A stretch of 64,000 nucleotides of DNA, taken from the NCBI GenBank assembly GCA_019745415.1, contig JAIETF010000025.1:1-64000 (forward strand). Reading direction: 5' to 3'. Below the pieces are notes generated by a model that was given only the letters and a program-made list of their open reading frames with translations, made no database searches and was not told where the DNA came from. The DNA comes from Candidatus Obscuribacterales bacterium. Lineage in GTDB: Bacteria > Cyanobacteriota > Vampirovibrionia > Obscuribacterales > Obscuribacteraceae. A program made the translations under genes and the position numbers. Below, one piece after another: positions 53,617 to 62,937 of this stretch (position 1 is the stretch's first letter; every line of letters begins with the position of its first letter).

Positions 53617-54357
53617 CTAAGGAAGTAGGGTGGCATGACCAAATCCTTGCATAACTCTAGGCTCTTTCACCTTAGAAATGGAAAGGTCTCGGTTTAGCGT
53701 GGTCTCTGGCAAGGGCGGCGGCGCACTTTCCATCTGTTCATCAGTGATATGCGACTGCTTGTCGAGGGCATGCGAATCTTTTGCTTTTGCCTGCATGAGG
53801 CGAATGCGATTGCTCACCTTCTGAGAATACTTCTCTGGCACTTCGTTGTTGTAGACCATATCGATCAAGACCTTAGCCGCTTCGAAGTAATCACCCTTCT
53901 TTTCATAAAGCTCAGAAAGAGCCACACGCAAAAGCAGATCTTTCGGTCTTTCATCTTTTAGAAAATTGAGACGACCCAGAGCCTCATCGACAATATGCTT
54001 ATCGCTGGCAATAACGGCAATCTGGTGATAGGCATGATAAAAAGTCGGCTCGCTCTCAGTAACTTGCAAATACTCACGAGCAGCTTCTTTCATCTGCCCG
54101 GAGCGGCGCAGAGCTTCAGCCAGGCTGAAACGCAATTTGGCATCGCCAGGTTCTGATTCCACTTTCGCCTTCAGGGCAGCAATTTCTTCCGCAGTTGGCT
54201 TCGCAACCACAGGGTTCGACTTATTTTGGGCATGATGGGTGCTCTGAGCCCTTGCCTCTTCGCCTAATGCCAGAGCTGTAACAAGCACTAATGCAAGCAA
54301 TGCTGATTTAGTTTTTTCTCTTTCCAAGATCATTTCTACCACCAAATTCAGCCCCAT
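53617..54357 (-). CDS. exported TPR protein
   Basis: 246 residues from ATG 54357 (AGGG ~6 bases upstream; 54375 and an internal ATG are alternatives). Signal peptide with basic n-region (EREKTKSALLALVLVTALALG). Three TPR-like pairs at ~60-160 (LRFSLAEALRRSGQMKEAAREYL). C-terminal ~70 residues are low complexity. Upstream of the TPR lipoprotein on the same strand and downstream of the TusA-like gene. Function unknown. Confidence 0.65.
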   Translation of the reverse strand: MGLNLVVEMILEREKTKSALLALVLVTALALGEEARAQSTHHAQNKSNPVVAKPTAEEIAALKAKVESEPGDAKLRFSLAEALRRSGQMKEAAREYLQVTESEPTFYHAYHQIAVIASDKHIVDEALGRLNFLKDERPKDLLLRVALSELYEKKGDYFEAAKVLIDMVYNNEVPEKYSQKVSNRIRLMQAKAKDSHALDKQSHITDEQMESAPPPLPETTLNRDLSISKVKEPRVMQGFGHATLLP

Positions 54358-54383
54358 TGTAACCCTAGAGCCCAAGTATTAGC

Positions 54384-54605
54384 CTAGGCGCGCTTAATGA
54401 GCACCCTAAAACTCTTATCGGCTTGTTCTTCGGTACTCTCAATCGAATGCCCTTCACTCATTACCGACTCTGAAACGCTTTCCACCGGCTCACCGGGATC
54501 TAATAAGACGCAAAGGTGAGCGCCTGGTTCCATCTTGTCCAGCTTCAGGCGAGTCTTCACAAAATTCATGGGGCATTTCACCCCTCGCAGGTCCAGTTCT
54601 TCCAT
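54384..54605 (-). CDS. TusA-like sulfur-carrier protein
   Basis: 73 residues, sulfurtransferase TusA fold: DLRGVKCPMNFVKTRLKL holds the persulfide-bearing Cys. In most TusA the motif is CPxP; here CPMN lacks the second Pro, a variant seen in some free TusA-like proteins. Ends with the usual strand FRVLIKRA. Expected to relay persulfide sulfur in tRNA thiolation or cofactor synthesis. A cysteine-rich gene sits 53 bases upstream on the same strand. Confidence 0.85.
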   Translation of the reverse strand: MEELDLRGVKCPMNFVKTRLKLDKMEPGAHLCVLLDPGEPVESVSESVMSEGHSIESTEEQADKSFRVLIKRA

Positions 54606-54658
54606 TTTCTTCAGTTCTTTTTAGTCAGTTTCTTCAGTCAGTTTTTCTGCAGGAGGCT

Positions 54659-54970
54659 TTAGGTGCCTGAGCCAAAGCATACTGCAGGCAGACAGCCGTC
54701 GGGGTTGGGACAATAACTTCTGTCGCAGTAACGACTCCATTCTTTGAGAAAGCAATCCCGCCCCTGAATATACTGGGCGAGCCTGACTAGCAGCTCCTCA
54801 GAACTACTCTCGTTGTCTTGAGCAAGACAGGGCAAACAGAGCAAGGTTTCGTCCTCGCCCAAAGCCAAATTGAGCACCTGTTGCCTCAAACAGATGAGAG
54901 CACCGCACTCGGCGCAAGCTGTAGGCAGCCCCTCTATTAAAATCTCTTTAGCTTCTTTACGGTCGCTCAT
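54659..54970 (-). CDS. small cysteine-rich protein
   Basis: 103 residues, not recognised. It has about ten Cys, arranged as CAECG...C and LCLPC (~18-49) and a C-terminal C-x3-C-x5-C group (RYCDRSYCPNPDGC). Likely binds zinc or an Fe-S cluster. Adjacent to and upstream of the TusA-like gene with the same orientation, suggesting a functional pair in sulfur transfer. No signal peptide. Confidence 0.6.
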   Translation of the reverse strand: MSDRKEAKEILIEGLPTACAECGALICLRQQVLNLALGEDETLLCLPCLAQDNESSSEELLVRLAQYIQGRDCFLKEWSRYCDRSYCPNPDGCLPAVCFGSGT

Positions 54971-55079
54971 ATTGGGGAAATCACGTAGTCGGATAGGGAA
55001 TCTTACCTTACTAAAAAGACTATATAACGTTAATCTAGCCCAAGGTTGCCAAGAGAAGGCAATTGCTCAAAAGGCGTGT

Positions 55080-57812
55080 TTGGCAAGGGGTCACCTAGAT
55101 TTGGTTTCATTCAATGACGCAGCGGCGGACGAAACAAAAGCCCAGCCCTCTGACAAGGGAAGGCAAAGCAACGCGTCCGCCCAAGAAGAAAATCGCCTAG
55201 ATCTCTTGTCGCTCTCAACCAACAAAATAAAAGCAGGCACACTTGCTTTCACGCCGGCTATCGAGCTCGAAAACGCCGAGTCGGCTAATAAAAGTTTGGA
55301 ACAAGCCAAATTCAGCCAAGCCACTAAAGACACTCAAAAATCTGGTTTCGCCCATGCAGCCATCGAAGTCGGCAGTTCACTGACCGCCGGCATAGGCGGC
55401 ACAGTAGGTTACTCACTTTTGCGCAGTGCGCCCTTGCCGCCGCTTGCCCGAGCCCTTTCGCTGCCCGCGGCCATGGCAGCAGGCGGCATTCTCAAATATG
55501 GCAGCAAGACCGGCATGGAATATGCCGCCCTAGACAAAAGCGAACATACTGCTTCTAGTAAAGATTTGGTTTGGGGAGCCGTAGATGCTATTTCAGGCAT
55601 CGGCGCCTCAAAAGTTGAAAGACTGGTTTCCACGCAATATTTCACAGCTTTGGGTCGCCGCGAACTGGGGGCCTCGGTGGCGCAGCCGGTGGCTCAGCAT
55701 ACCGGCTATTTGCTGGCCAAAGAATCGCTCAGCGCCGGCTTTAAGTCGAACACTTTACGCGGACTGAGCGGCGGTGCCGCCGGTGCAGCAATTTGGAGCA
55801 CCCCGCATCGAGTCAGTGAAAACTGGCAAGCCATAAAAGAGAAACCCATCGAGGGCTTACTGAAGTCGAGCGGTCAAATAGCCTCTGATACTGCCTTTGG
55901 TAGTGTCATGGGTGGAGGATTGGGCTTCCTTGGCACCGGTGCAGCGAGATACAAAGATGTCTACGGCAAAGTAAAGGCCAAAGTCAATCCCGATACAGAC
56001 GTGCTTCGCCTCGACAACTATCATATCAACGACTTCCACAGCAACACCGAAGCTCTTCCCCGCCTGACCACTTTGGTGCGCGACTTGCAAAACGACTCGG
56101 CCAAACGAGGTGTGGACGGCCGCTTTTTTGTACCAGGCGATATCGAATCAGGGCGGGTAAATTTCGCCTTCACCCAGGGCGGTAAAGTTGAAAACGAAAT
56201 CTTGATCAAAGCCGGAGCCAAAGAACTAGTGCCAGGCAACCATGCCTATGACGCACCGGGCGGCAAGGGCGACGTGGCTCGCTACCCAGCCATTATGGAA
56301 CCGCTCTTGCAGAAAAATCCGGACGTATCTCTGCTTGCCGCCAACTTGGACGTTTCAGCTTATCCACAATATGAGCGCATCTTGAAACCGTATAGCGTGC
56401 GCACCGTCAAAGCCGACGGTGTCGAACATAAAGTTGCCACCATAGGGCTGACCACGGAAGAAGGCGCCATCGAAGGATTAAAATATATAGACGCGGCTCA
56501 GGCAGCAGAAAAAGCCATAAGAGAGCTAAACGCCCAGGGCGTAAAGATAATCAACATACATTCACATCTTGGTCTGGGTGAAGACATAAAGCTGGCTCAG
56601 CATCTAATTTCCAAAGACCTGAAAGTGGCCGGCATCTTCGGAGGGCATTCCCATGATGCTCTGCCTCGTCCACTTTGGGTCGGCGCCCGCGGCTCAAACC
56701 CAGAGTCAAACCCACTTTCGCTCTTGCCCTTTGTAAGATCCAGCCAACCAGGCAATTTTCAAATACCAATCGCCCAAGCCGGACACAGCGGTAATTGGGT
56801 TGGCGAAATGCGACAGGCAATTAGACCGGACGGCACGGCACACCGCTATCAAACTACCGGCAGACTGCACCAAGTCAGCGCCGACATTGCCGAAGACCCA
56901 GCCACTCGCCAATTCCTCGATGCCAATTTAAGCGATATCAAAGCCCTGAAAGATCAAAGCTACGGAGCTTCTGCGGCAAGCACATACGAAGTAGCCAATA
57001 GCCGAAACAGAGAAACCGCCCTCGCGAATTTGATGGCTGACTCTATCTATGAGGGTTTGAAAAAACGCCTGGGCGACCAAGCACCACAGGCGGTGATGGT
57101 GCATTCAGGTGGTATAAGGGCCGACCTACCAGCCAGTCAAAACCTTACCCGCCTCGACGTAGCCAATATAGTCATGAATGCCGGCAAACGTGAGGGCGAA
57201 CAAAAAGAACTGGTCATGGTCACATTGAAAGGCAGCGAACTAAAGAATGCCATCGAATATGGACTGCGCGAGCGGGTGATGACCAAGCCACCAGGTCTGG
57301 CAGATAGATTCAAGGCTATGTTCAAAGAACCCCACTCAGAGTTGGTGGACGAACCAGGTAACTTTGTACAAGCAAGCGGACTGCGCTATAGCTTTGATGC
57401 TTCAAGAGCACCGATAACCCCGACAAGCACAGGTGACAGAGTAGTAAATCTAGAAATTCGCAATGCTCAAGGGCAGTTCGAGGCGGTCAAGCCTGAAGGC
57501 ACTTACACCATAGCCACGCGCTTCCACCCCCTTGAAAAATGGTACAAGTTCAATATTTTCGGAAGCGGTCGCACACTTGACGATGTGCATAAACAAGTCA
57601 ATGCTACCGCTCTGCCTTACTCGCAAGTCGATCTCATCGGCGAACACATAAGCGGCAAAACACTCGACCCGCTTAAGGTCAGCCCGGTAGAAGGACGCAT
57701 CACCGACCTCAGTAAGGCTGCCGAAAATGATCTCTTGCACCCTGGCAAATCGCTCTTCACCCAGCCTATAATTGCCGGCAGAGAAACAGACAAGAAAGGC
57801 GAAAACAAGTAA
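55080..57812 (+). CDS. UshA-type 5'-nucleotidase/phosphoesterase with long N-terminal region
   Basis: About 910 residues if started at TTG 55080 (AAGG 6 bases upstream); the frame opens further upstream but overlaps the Cys-rich gene on the other strand. N-terminal ~300 residues are Ala/Gly-rich. The metallophosphatase domain has INDFHSN, PGDIES, PGNHAYD, IHSHLG and GGHSHD. The C-terminal 5'-nucleotidase domain includes MVHSGGIRADLP. Resembles UshA, which hydrolyses nucleotides in the periplasm, but no signal peptide was found at the presumed start; start therefore uncertain. Confidence 0.75.
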   Translation: MARGHLDLVSFNDAAADETKAQPSDKGRQSNASAQEENRLDLLSLSTNKIKAGTLAFTPAIELENAESANKSLEQAKFSQATKDTQKSGFAHAAIEVGSSLTAGIGGTVGYSLLRSAPLPPLARALSLPAAMAAGGILKYGSKTGMEYAALDKSEHTASSKDLVWGAVDAISGIGASKVERLVSTQYFTALGRRELGASVAQPVAQHTGYLLAKESLSAGFKSNTLRGLSGGAAGAAIWSTPHRVSENWQAIKEKPIEGLLKSSGQIASDTAFGSVMGGGLGFLGTGAARYKDVYGKVKAKVNPDTDVLRLDNYHINDFHSNTEALPRLTTLVRDLQNDSAKRGVDGRFFVPGDIESGRVNFAFTQGGKVENEILIKAGAKELVPGNHAYDAPGGKGDVARYPAIMEPLLQKNPDVSLLAANLDVSAYPQYERILKPYSVRTVKADGVEHKVATIGLTTEEGAIEGLKYIDAAQAAEKAIRELNAQGVKIINIHSHLGLGEDIKLAQHLISKDLKVAGIFGGHSHDALPRPLWVGARGSNPESNPLSLLPFVRSSQPGNFQIPIAQAGHSGNWVGEMRQAIRPDGTAHRYQTTGRLHQVSADIAEDPATRQFLDANLSDIKALKDQSYGASAASTYEVANSRNRETALANLMADSIYEGLKKRLGDQAPQAVMVHSGGIRADLPASQNLTRLDVANIVMNAGKREGEQKELVMVTLKGSELKNAIEYGLRERVMTKPPGLADRFKAMFKEPHSELVDEPGNFVQASGLRYSFDASRAPITPTSTGDRVVNLEIRNAQGQFEAVKPEGTYTIATRFHPLEKWYKFNIFGSGRTLDDVHKQVNATALPYSQVDLIGEHISGKTLDPLKVSPVEGRITDLSKAAENDLLHPGKSLFTQPIIAGRETDKKGENK

Positions 57813-58421
57813 GTGACCAATAAGGCGGATGCCTCTCAAGCACTGAAAGCAGCCCAGCTGGTGGCTTGCCCCGGTGTTTTGCTTTGCGCGCCGCTATTAC
57901 CTAGGGACGGGGACAAGACAGCCGCTTCTACGCAAACGCCAAGTAAATCTCGCGTCATGATAAGCACCCTTTCTTATGCCAGCTTATCGCCTTTGATTTT
58001 TGCCAGTAATTTAGCCTCTACAAGCCGCACAGGTCAAGACATTATTGCCGCCGGTCTGACCGTGGCATCGGTGCTTGCCCAGCACCATCGGCCGATGATC
58101 GAAGCGCTTGCTGCCGCACAAAATTCTAAGCAGAAAGTGGACGACGCCAACATACTCTTGCAAGAATGCGGCTTTCAAACCGCTCAATACGAAACGCCTG
58201 CGGGGCAACTGCCCTATATCAAAGATGCAGCCGTCGCCCTCTATCTAACTTTGCACTCCAGTCAGAATTTACCCGAAAGTATTCTCGCCTTGCTCGAATT
58301 TGGAGCACTGTTATGCTTTGACGAGACAATGCCGCCGCTAATCAGATACAATCGCAACTGGATAGTTACCGCACTTAGTAACGTTCAGTCTCAATACGGC
58401 AGTGACAAATACCCTGTATAA
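57813..58421 (+). CDS. hypothetical protein
   Basis: 202 residues, not recognised. GTG start right after the nucleotidase stop, so coupled to it. Helical; early part (APLLPRDGD, SYASLSPLIFASNL) is Ala/Ser-rich, later part (YIKDAAVALYLTLHSSQN, ALLEFGALLCFDETMPPLIRYNRNWI) resembles nothing known to me. Its 3' end overlaps the next gene by 20 bases. Confidence 0.5.
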   Translation: MTNKADASQALKAAQLVACPGVLLCAPLLPRDGDKTAASTQTPSKSRVMISTLSYASLSPLIFASNLASTSRTGQDIIAAGLTVASVLAQHHRPMIEALAAAQNSKQKVDDANILLQECGFQTAQYETPAGQLPYIKDAAVALYLTLHSSQNLPESILALLEFGALLCFDETMPPLIRYNRNWIVTALSNVQSQYGSDKYPV

Positions 58422-59247
58422 AACTATCATCCCTTTCGCCTTACTCTTGCTGGCCACAGCCTCAGAGCAGGTGCAGTCGGTCGCCGCACAAACAGTTCCG
58501 ATAACCACACTGCCCGCCTCTAATTTGCAAGTACCTCAGGCTCAACCCCGCTCAGAAAATAACGGGCTAGAACTGCTCTACCAAGGACGCAATTTCTATC
58601 AGCAAGGCAGATTACCAGATGCATTGAACAGCTTCAAACAATTTGCTATGGCGCGTCCCAACAATCTATCGGTGCATTTCTGGCTGGGCACGGTACTTGA
58701 CGAAATGGGCAGAGCCTCTGAAGCCGTGGAAGAATATAACGCCTCCCTTAAACTTGCCGCTTCAGTCGGTATGGATTCACCCGAAGTACGCATCAACTTG
58801 GGCAACAGTCTTTGTCGCATCGGCCATGCCAAAGAAGCGCGCATCGATTTTGAACGTAGCCTTGAAATAGATAAGCGTTACAACATGGCTTATCTAGGGC
58901 TGGCCAAGTGCATGCTGGCGGAAGGCGATTATGAAGCGGCCGCCCTGGCAGTGGAAAAATATCAGCGGGACGGCGGTACCGATATCAACTCATCTTTGCT
59001 CATGGGGCTAAGCTTAGCCGGGCAAGGTCAAGCGCTGAAAGCGCAGTACCATCTGAGACTATTTTTGAAACTAGCGGTGCCCGGACTGGAGTACTGCCCC
59101 GGTCGAGCTTCCGCCGCTTTAAACGGTGCCAATAACGCGGCAGCCAATGCCACCCCAAGCCAACCTAGCACCACCCCCGGTGCCAACACTACCAGCCAAG
59201 CAATTGAGCTGGCCAGGCAGACTTTGGCAGCTATTTCAGACCTATAA
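58402..59247 (+). CDS. exported TPR protein
   Basis: 281 residues from GTG 58402, overlapping the previous gene by 20 bases. Signal peptide (YKTIIPFALLLLATASEQVQS). TPR pairs ~53-185 (LLYQGRNFYQQGRLPDALNSFKQF; SLEIDKRYNMAYLGLAKC). A Pro/Ala/Thr/Asn-rich segment lies near 235-255. Three genes from the nucleotidase on are thus tightly packed and probably one operon. Confidence 0.68.
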   Translation: MTNTLYKTIIPFALLLLATASEQVQSVAAQTVPITTLPASNLQVPQAQPRSENNGLELLYQGRNFYQQGRLPDALNSFKQFAMARPNNLSVHFWLGTVLDEMGRASEAVEEYNASLKLAASVGMDSPEVRINLGNSLCRIGHAKEARIDFERSLEIDKRYNMAYLGLAKCMLAEGDYEAAALAVEKYQRDGGTDINSSLLMGLSLAGQGQALKAQYHLRLFLKLAVPGLEYCPGRASAALNGANNAAANATPSQPSTTPGANTTSQAIELARQTLAAISDL

Positions 59248-59394
59248 AACTCTCATGCTCTTAAGCTAAATAAATTTACTTTGACAGCTTTCTTAAGCGG
59301 CTCTTCTGTAAATCAAAGCGCCGTATGGCAGAATTCAAGTTCTATTGCTCTATTTCAAATTTAATTGCCCTACTGCAAACTTAATAGCTCGCCA

Positions 59395-60648
59395 GTGAAA
59401 AAAATAGAAGTTCGCATAGAAGAAGACAATCTCGGCCAGATGGAAGTGCCGGAACAAGCCCTTTGGGGCGTGCGCACAGCGCGCTGGTTGAGCCGTGCCA
59501 GGGCAGGCGCTTTCAAATACGGGGAAAGCAAGTTGCACCCCCTGCTTTTAGAAAGTCTTTGCCTCGTGCACAAAGCGAAGCTCTTGACTATTAGATGCCT
59601 TTCAGGTAGCCCGCCGGCGGGCGGCGCAGCGAAATCAAACCCAGACGAAGCTTCTGCCACTGGCGAAATTTCCGCTAAACCGATATCGGTAAATACTTCG
59701 TTGAATTCACTAATCAGCCTGCGCCTGCAAGTTCTAGATGAATTATTAAATGGACAACACGGCGCTGAGATAGTGGTTGACCCCCGACTATCACTTTGTG
59801 GAGAATCGCTCTTCGACAATTTAAACGAAGTAATGTCTGGGCGCAGTCGACAGCTTCTTGGGCTAAAGGCGCATAGCGAAGCCGACAAGAACACTGAGGA
59901 AACCGCCTCGCAGACGGCTTCCGACTTCAGGGGCAGCGACTATTTCCATTTAGCCTTGAGGCTAGCCGTATTTAACAGCTTCAGAGACATAGAAGCCACC
60001 CTTCTTGATCTAGAGAGACTGCTGCGCCGGCAATCGCTGAGCTTAGAGAAAGAATTGCTTTTGAGCGGTAGAGAAGCCCCGGAAGATCTGCAAATCGCCG
60101 AAATATTCAGCCAGTTCGGCAATCTAGCCGAAAGGAATATGCGCAAATTCAAAGAGAGCCGCAGCAAACTTTTAGAGATGACCCTCAGCGAGGAAAGCGC
60201 CTTTCAAAAGCAGTATTTCCTAGAACTGACCAAGCTGACCGGTCTAGGCATCACACCGTCGACAGAAAGTACGACGCCTCAGTCTCTCTTGGTGCGCAGT
60301 TATTTTCAATCTGATTATGCCGATCTGCTTAAAGCCTCGTCGAGTTTGCAAGAATTGGCCCTCGATATCAACCAGATGTGCCAGGTGCTGGCAGATCTGG
60401 AAGATAAAGGTCTGCTTGCCTTGGCGCCAGACGAAGAAAAGGCGAGAGCCAGCCTCACCGCACTTAAACTGGCTTGCCTGCGGGTGCAATCCACGGGTAA
60501 CCTGGTCGGACTAGCCTTAAACAACACTGCCTCCAGTCTTGCCGGTGCCGCTTTACTTGAAAGTAGTGACGCCATCAAGGGCGCCCTGCGCAGCTGCAAT
60601 TACACTTACATTAATCGAATAATTCTTTACACCAGTAAAAGAAGATAA
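59395..60648 (+). CDS. divergent aspartase/fumarase-superfamily protein
   Basis: 418 residues from GTG 59395 (an in-frame TTG lies at 59365; neither has a clear ribosome site). The N-terminus matches class II fumarases/aspartases: RIEEDNLGQMEVPEQALWGVRTARW. The rest is all-alpha, compatible with the fold, but the catalytic loop GSSxMPxKxNP of active enzymes is not present and the middle (~95-200) is shortened. Probably non-catalytic or altered. Role unknown; no neighbours in the same pathway. Confidence 0.6.
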   Translation: MKKIEVRIEEDNLGQMEVPEQALWGVRTARWLSRARAGAFKYGESKLHPLLLESLCLVHKAKLLTIRCLSGSPPAGGAAKSNPDEASATGEISAKPISVNTSLNSLISLRLQVLDELLNGQHGAEIVVDPRLSLCGESLFDNLNEVMSGRSRQLLGLKAHSEADKNTEETASQTASDFRGSDYFHLALRLAVFNSFRDIEATLLDLERLLRRQSLSLEKELLLSGREAPEDLQIAEIFSQFGNLAERNMRKFKESRSKLLEMTLSEESAFQKQYFLELTKLTGLGITPSTESTTPQSLLVRSYFQSDYADLLKASSSLQELALDINQMCQVLADLEDKGLLALAPDEEKARASLTALKLACLRVQSTGNLVGLALNNTASSLAGAALLESSDAIKGALRSCNYTYINRIILYTSKRR

Positions 60649-61055
60649 ACTGACCGCGCTGCGCCAGCAGCCCCAAAGCTCGCCACCACCAGCGGTGCCG
60701 ATTCTGTTTTCTACATCTTTTCTACTGTCCTCTGAAAATTTTTTATCTTGGGTTCTCATCAGCCTTCCGGCATGCCTTCTGGTCAGCCTGTGCCCATTTC
60801 CAAGTCAGCAAGAGAAAACGAGATATACAAACAGGCAAGACTCAATAAACCCCAGCTATAGAAACAGAACATAAGAAAAGCAATTATGAAAGCGATTTGA
60901 TCTGGCAAATCGTTCAAATTTGGTTACCATTAATATCCGCATGGCAACGCTCACTATCCACTCATAACGGCCTTGCATCCACATACTTAAGTGAGCTGAG
61001 AAAATTTTGCCCGCCAGGGCGGCTCTTCACTGACCCCAGGGAGACTAAACCTAAT
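60649..61055. other. 407-base intergenic region
   Basis: Upstream of the thymidine kinase gene. Nothing recognised; several short ATGs without good ribosome sites. The tdk open frame extends upstream from 61056 to 60897 without stops, so a longer start cannot be excluded. Confidence 0.4.
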
Positions 61056-61694
61056 ATGTTCAGCGGATACCGTTTTGAGATGATTGTCGGCTGCATGAGC
61101 GCCGGAAAATCAAGCGAATTGATCAGGCGTATCGAAAGAGCCAGACTGGCTTATCTACCAACTATCATTCTCAGACCGGCAACAGATACCCGTTCCAAGC
61201 CCAACCACGTTGAGTCACGCAATGGCATGACTTCGCAAGCGATTGTTGTGGAAGAATGCAAAGACATATTGAAGTATTCTTCCCATGCCGTGGTTATAGG
61301 TCTAGATGAATGCCAATTCTTTGGCGACGGTGTAGTGGAAGTAATTCAGACCTTACTGCGCCAAAAGAAGAAAATCATCGCCTCGGGTCTGGATCTAGAC
61401 TATCGCGGCAAGCCTTTCGGACCAGTGCCCGAACTGCTGGCCATGGCCGACCGCGTTGATAAACTTCTGGCAGTTTGTCGCAAATGCGGTTCAGACTTTG
61501 CCTGCCGCACCCAGCGCCTGGTGCACTCAAGTGAACAGATTTTGGTAGGCGACGCCCAATACGAAGCCCGCTGCATTCACTGTTTCGAACCGCCGGGTGA
61601 ATACCAACTGCGCCTTGACCTGCCTAAAGCGGAGCAACAAGTACCCACTCTTGTGCTGGCCGGCGTAGACGCTGCCGTAGAAATGGCAAGTTAA
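61056..61694 (+). CDS. tdk: thymidine kinase
   Basis: 213 residues from ATG 61056, giving the usual class II length; the frame is open upstream to 60897 but family N-termini begin here. Walker A is GCMSAGKSSEL (Lys18), then LDECQFF with the catalytic Glu, and a lasso-loop zinc site made of CRKCG and CIHC. Phosphorylates thymidine with ATP in the salvage pathway. With the two dTMP-kinase-like proteins at 11.8-13.2 kb this suggests active thymidine salvage. A terminator follows. Confidence 0.93.
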   Translation: MFSGYRFEMIVGCMSAGKSSELIRRIERARLAYLPTIILRPATDTRSKPNHVESRNGMTSQAIVVEECKDILKYSSHAVVIGLDECQFFGDGVVEVIQTLLRQKKKIIASGLDLDYRGKPFGPVPELLAMADRVDKLLAVCRKCGSDFACRTQRLVHSSEQILVGDAQYEARCIHCFEPPGEYQLRLDLPKAEQQVPTLVLAGVDAAVEMAS

Positions 61695-61769
61695 GCAGCC
61701 CAAATCGAGAAGTTACAAAGAAACACACTTCTTGGCAGCCTCCCTAAAGTAAAAACCCTCAGCAGTTAT

Positions 61770-61808
61770 AAGCCCACGAGCAAAAAGCAGTGGGCTTTAA
61801 TTGTTTAC
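61770..61808 (+). terminator. terminator of tdk
   Basis: AAGCCCAC (61770-61777) pairs with GTGGGCTT (61790-61797), 12-base loop, then TAATTGTTT. 76 bases after the tdk stop. Confidence 0.7.
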
Positions 61809-61925
61809 ACGGCTTAACCTCTTGATTACCGCCGTTACCGGCGAAAACCCTCGGGAATACTTAGCACGAAGAGTGCGACAGATTTTTTCCTTTGATACTG
61901 CCTTTAGAGCGTGGAGTTAATTACT

Positions 61926-62339
61926 ATGATTTCCTTTCAAAACTTTATTGACCAAATTCGCCACCTAATTCATTCGTCCTGCGCCCCAAAAAAACAAATA
62001 GTTGAAACCCCAGAAGTCAATCCCTGGCGCGAAAACCTAGACAGACTAGCGCACGAACACGGCGACCAACCGACTTGTTCGAATCCTTCTACAGTAGAAG
62101 AACAGTTTCAGGTTCTTATTGAACAAGCCAAAATGGAAAAGACCAAAGAAGCCCTGCGCAAGCAACAAGAAATGCTGCAAAACGGCGGAAGAAGAGCAGC
62201 TCGCCCTAACGACAAAACGGTTACAGACGCCAAAGCCTGGTGGGGCCAGGCTGTAGCCACCTGGGACCCAGAAGACAGCAAAAACGTGTCACTGGAAGAT
62301 CGTCGTCACCCCAAGCAGCACAAGTGGTTCAATCAATAA
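61926..62339 (+). CDS. hypothetical protein
   Basis: 137 residues from ATG 61926 (GGAG 10 bases upstream). Charged and probably helical, with a Gln/Glu-rich coiled-coil segment (~60-90, VEEQFQVLIEQAKMEKTKEALRK) and a Trp-rich end (KAWWGQAVATWDP, HKWFNQ). No signal peptide. Family not recognised. Confidence 0.6.
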   Translation: MISFQNFIDQIRHLIHSSCAPKKQIVETPEVNPWRENLDRLAHEHGDQPTCSNPSTVEEQFQVLIEQAKMEKTKEALRKQQEMLQNGGRRAARPNDKTVTDAKAWWGQAVATWDPEDSKNVSLEDRRHPKQHKWFNQ

Positions 62340-62465
62340 TTTGGCATTTTCGAGACATTAGCCGCTCTAAGTTTGACGCCCCGGGGCAAGTGGTATGATC
62401 CAAACACGTACTTGCAACGGCATAGATTAAAAGCATCCAGATCAAGGGTGCTAATTGGGGGTCTG

Positions 62466-62816
62466 ATGCTCAAACATTCGGCATTGCTATTTTCCACCGC
62501 AGCACTTTTGGCGGTCTCGTCCAACTTGGTCATTCATACAGATGCTCAAGCTAAAGGTAAAGGAAAAGCACGCCCGAGAACTGGACACGCTTACTTAGTA
62601 CCGCCGCCTCCGGCATACGCACCTTCAATATTGCCTGAGATGCGTCGCAGCCAGCAGGCTCATCCCACCGGCACAACCAATCGCCTGGTGGAAGAAGCCG
62701 ATGCCAGCGAAGCTCAGCCTGAGCAAGCACCCAAGTACATTTATTCGACCACCGGGCAAGAACCCAAAGCAGTGAAGCAAAATCGCTATGTGACTATCTG
62801 GAACAGCAAAAGCTAG
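62466..62816 (+). CDS. small exported protein
   Basis: 116 residues from ATG 62466. Signal peptide MLKHSALLFSTAALLAVSSNL, then a basic patch (AKGKGKARPRTG) and Pro-rich stretch (YLVPPPPAYAPSILP). Probably disordered and surface- or periplasm-exposed. GGGGG lies 4 bases before the ATG; a longer frame to 62373 lacks a start signal. Terminated by the hairpin just after. Confidence 0.6.
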   Translation: MLKHSALLFSTAALLAVSSNLVIHTDAQAKGKGKARPRTGHAYLVPPPPAYAPSILPEMRRSQQAHPTGTTNRLVEEADASEAQPEQAPKYIYSTTGQEPKAVKQNRYVTIWNSKS

Positions 62817-62853
62817 CTTGAGCAATCACCTGAAAGTACTCTGAAAAATTGAG

Positions 62854-62880
62854 AAAACCGGCGCTAAGCCGGTTTTTTTT
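62854..62880 (+). terminator. rho-independent terminator
   Basis: AAAACCGGC (62854-62862), 5-base loop, GCCGGTTTTTTTT to 62880. Classic strong terminator 38 bases after the exported protein gene. Confidence 0.92.
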
Positions 62881-62937
62881 CGTATGGAAGAACAGGTAAA
62901 CTGGGTAAAACTAAAAGGCCCACTGCTGAGATGTCAT

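Noticed and set aside
54870-55079. N-terminal extension of the 5'-nucleotidase to 54870
   Set aside because: It would overlap a Cys-rich gene on the other strand by about 100 bases, and the sequence does not look like a protein N-terminus; a downstream TTG with AAGG was chosen.
57813-58421. ADP-ribosylglycohydrolase assignment
   Set aside because: The gene looked faintly similar in its helical C-terminal half, but no conserved metal-binding Asp motif is present.
60553-60759. 68-residue minus-strand open frame after the fumarase-like gene
   Set aside because: Overlaps the end of the fumarase-like gene and has no start signal; treated as chance.
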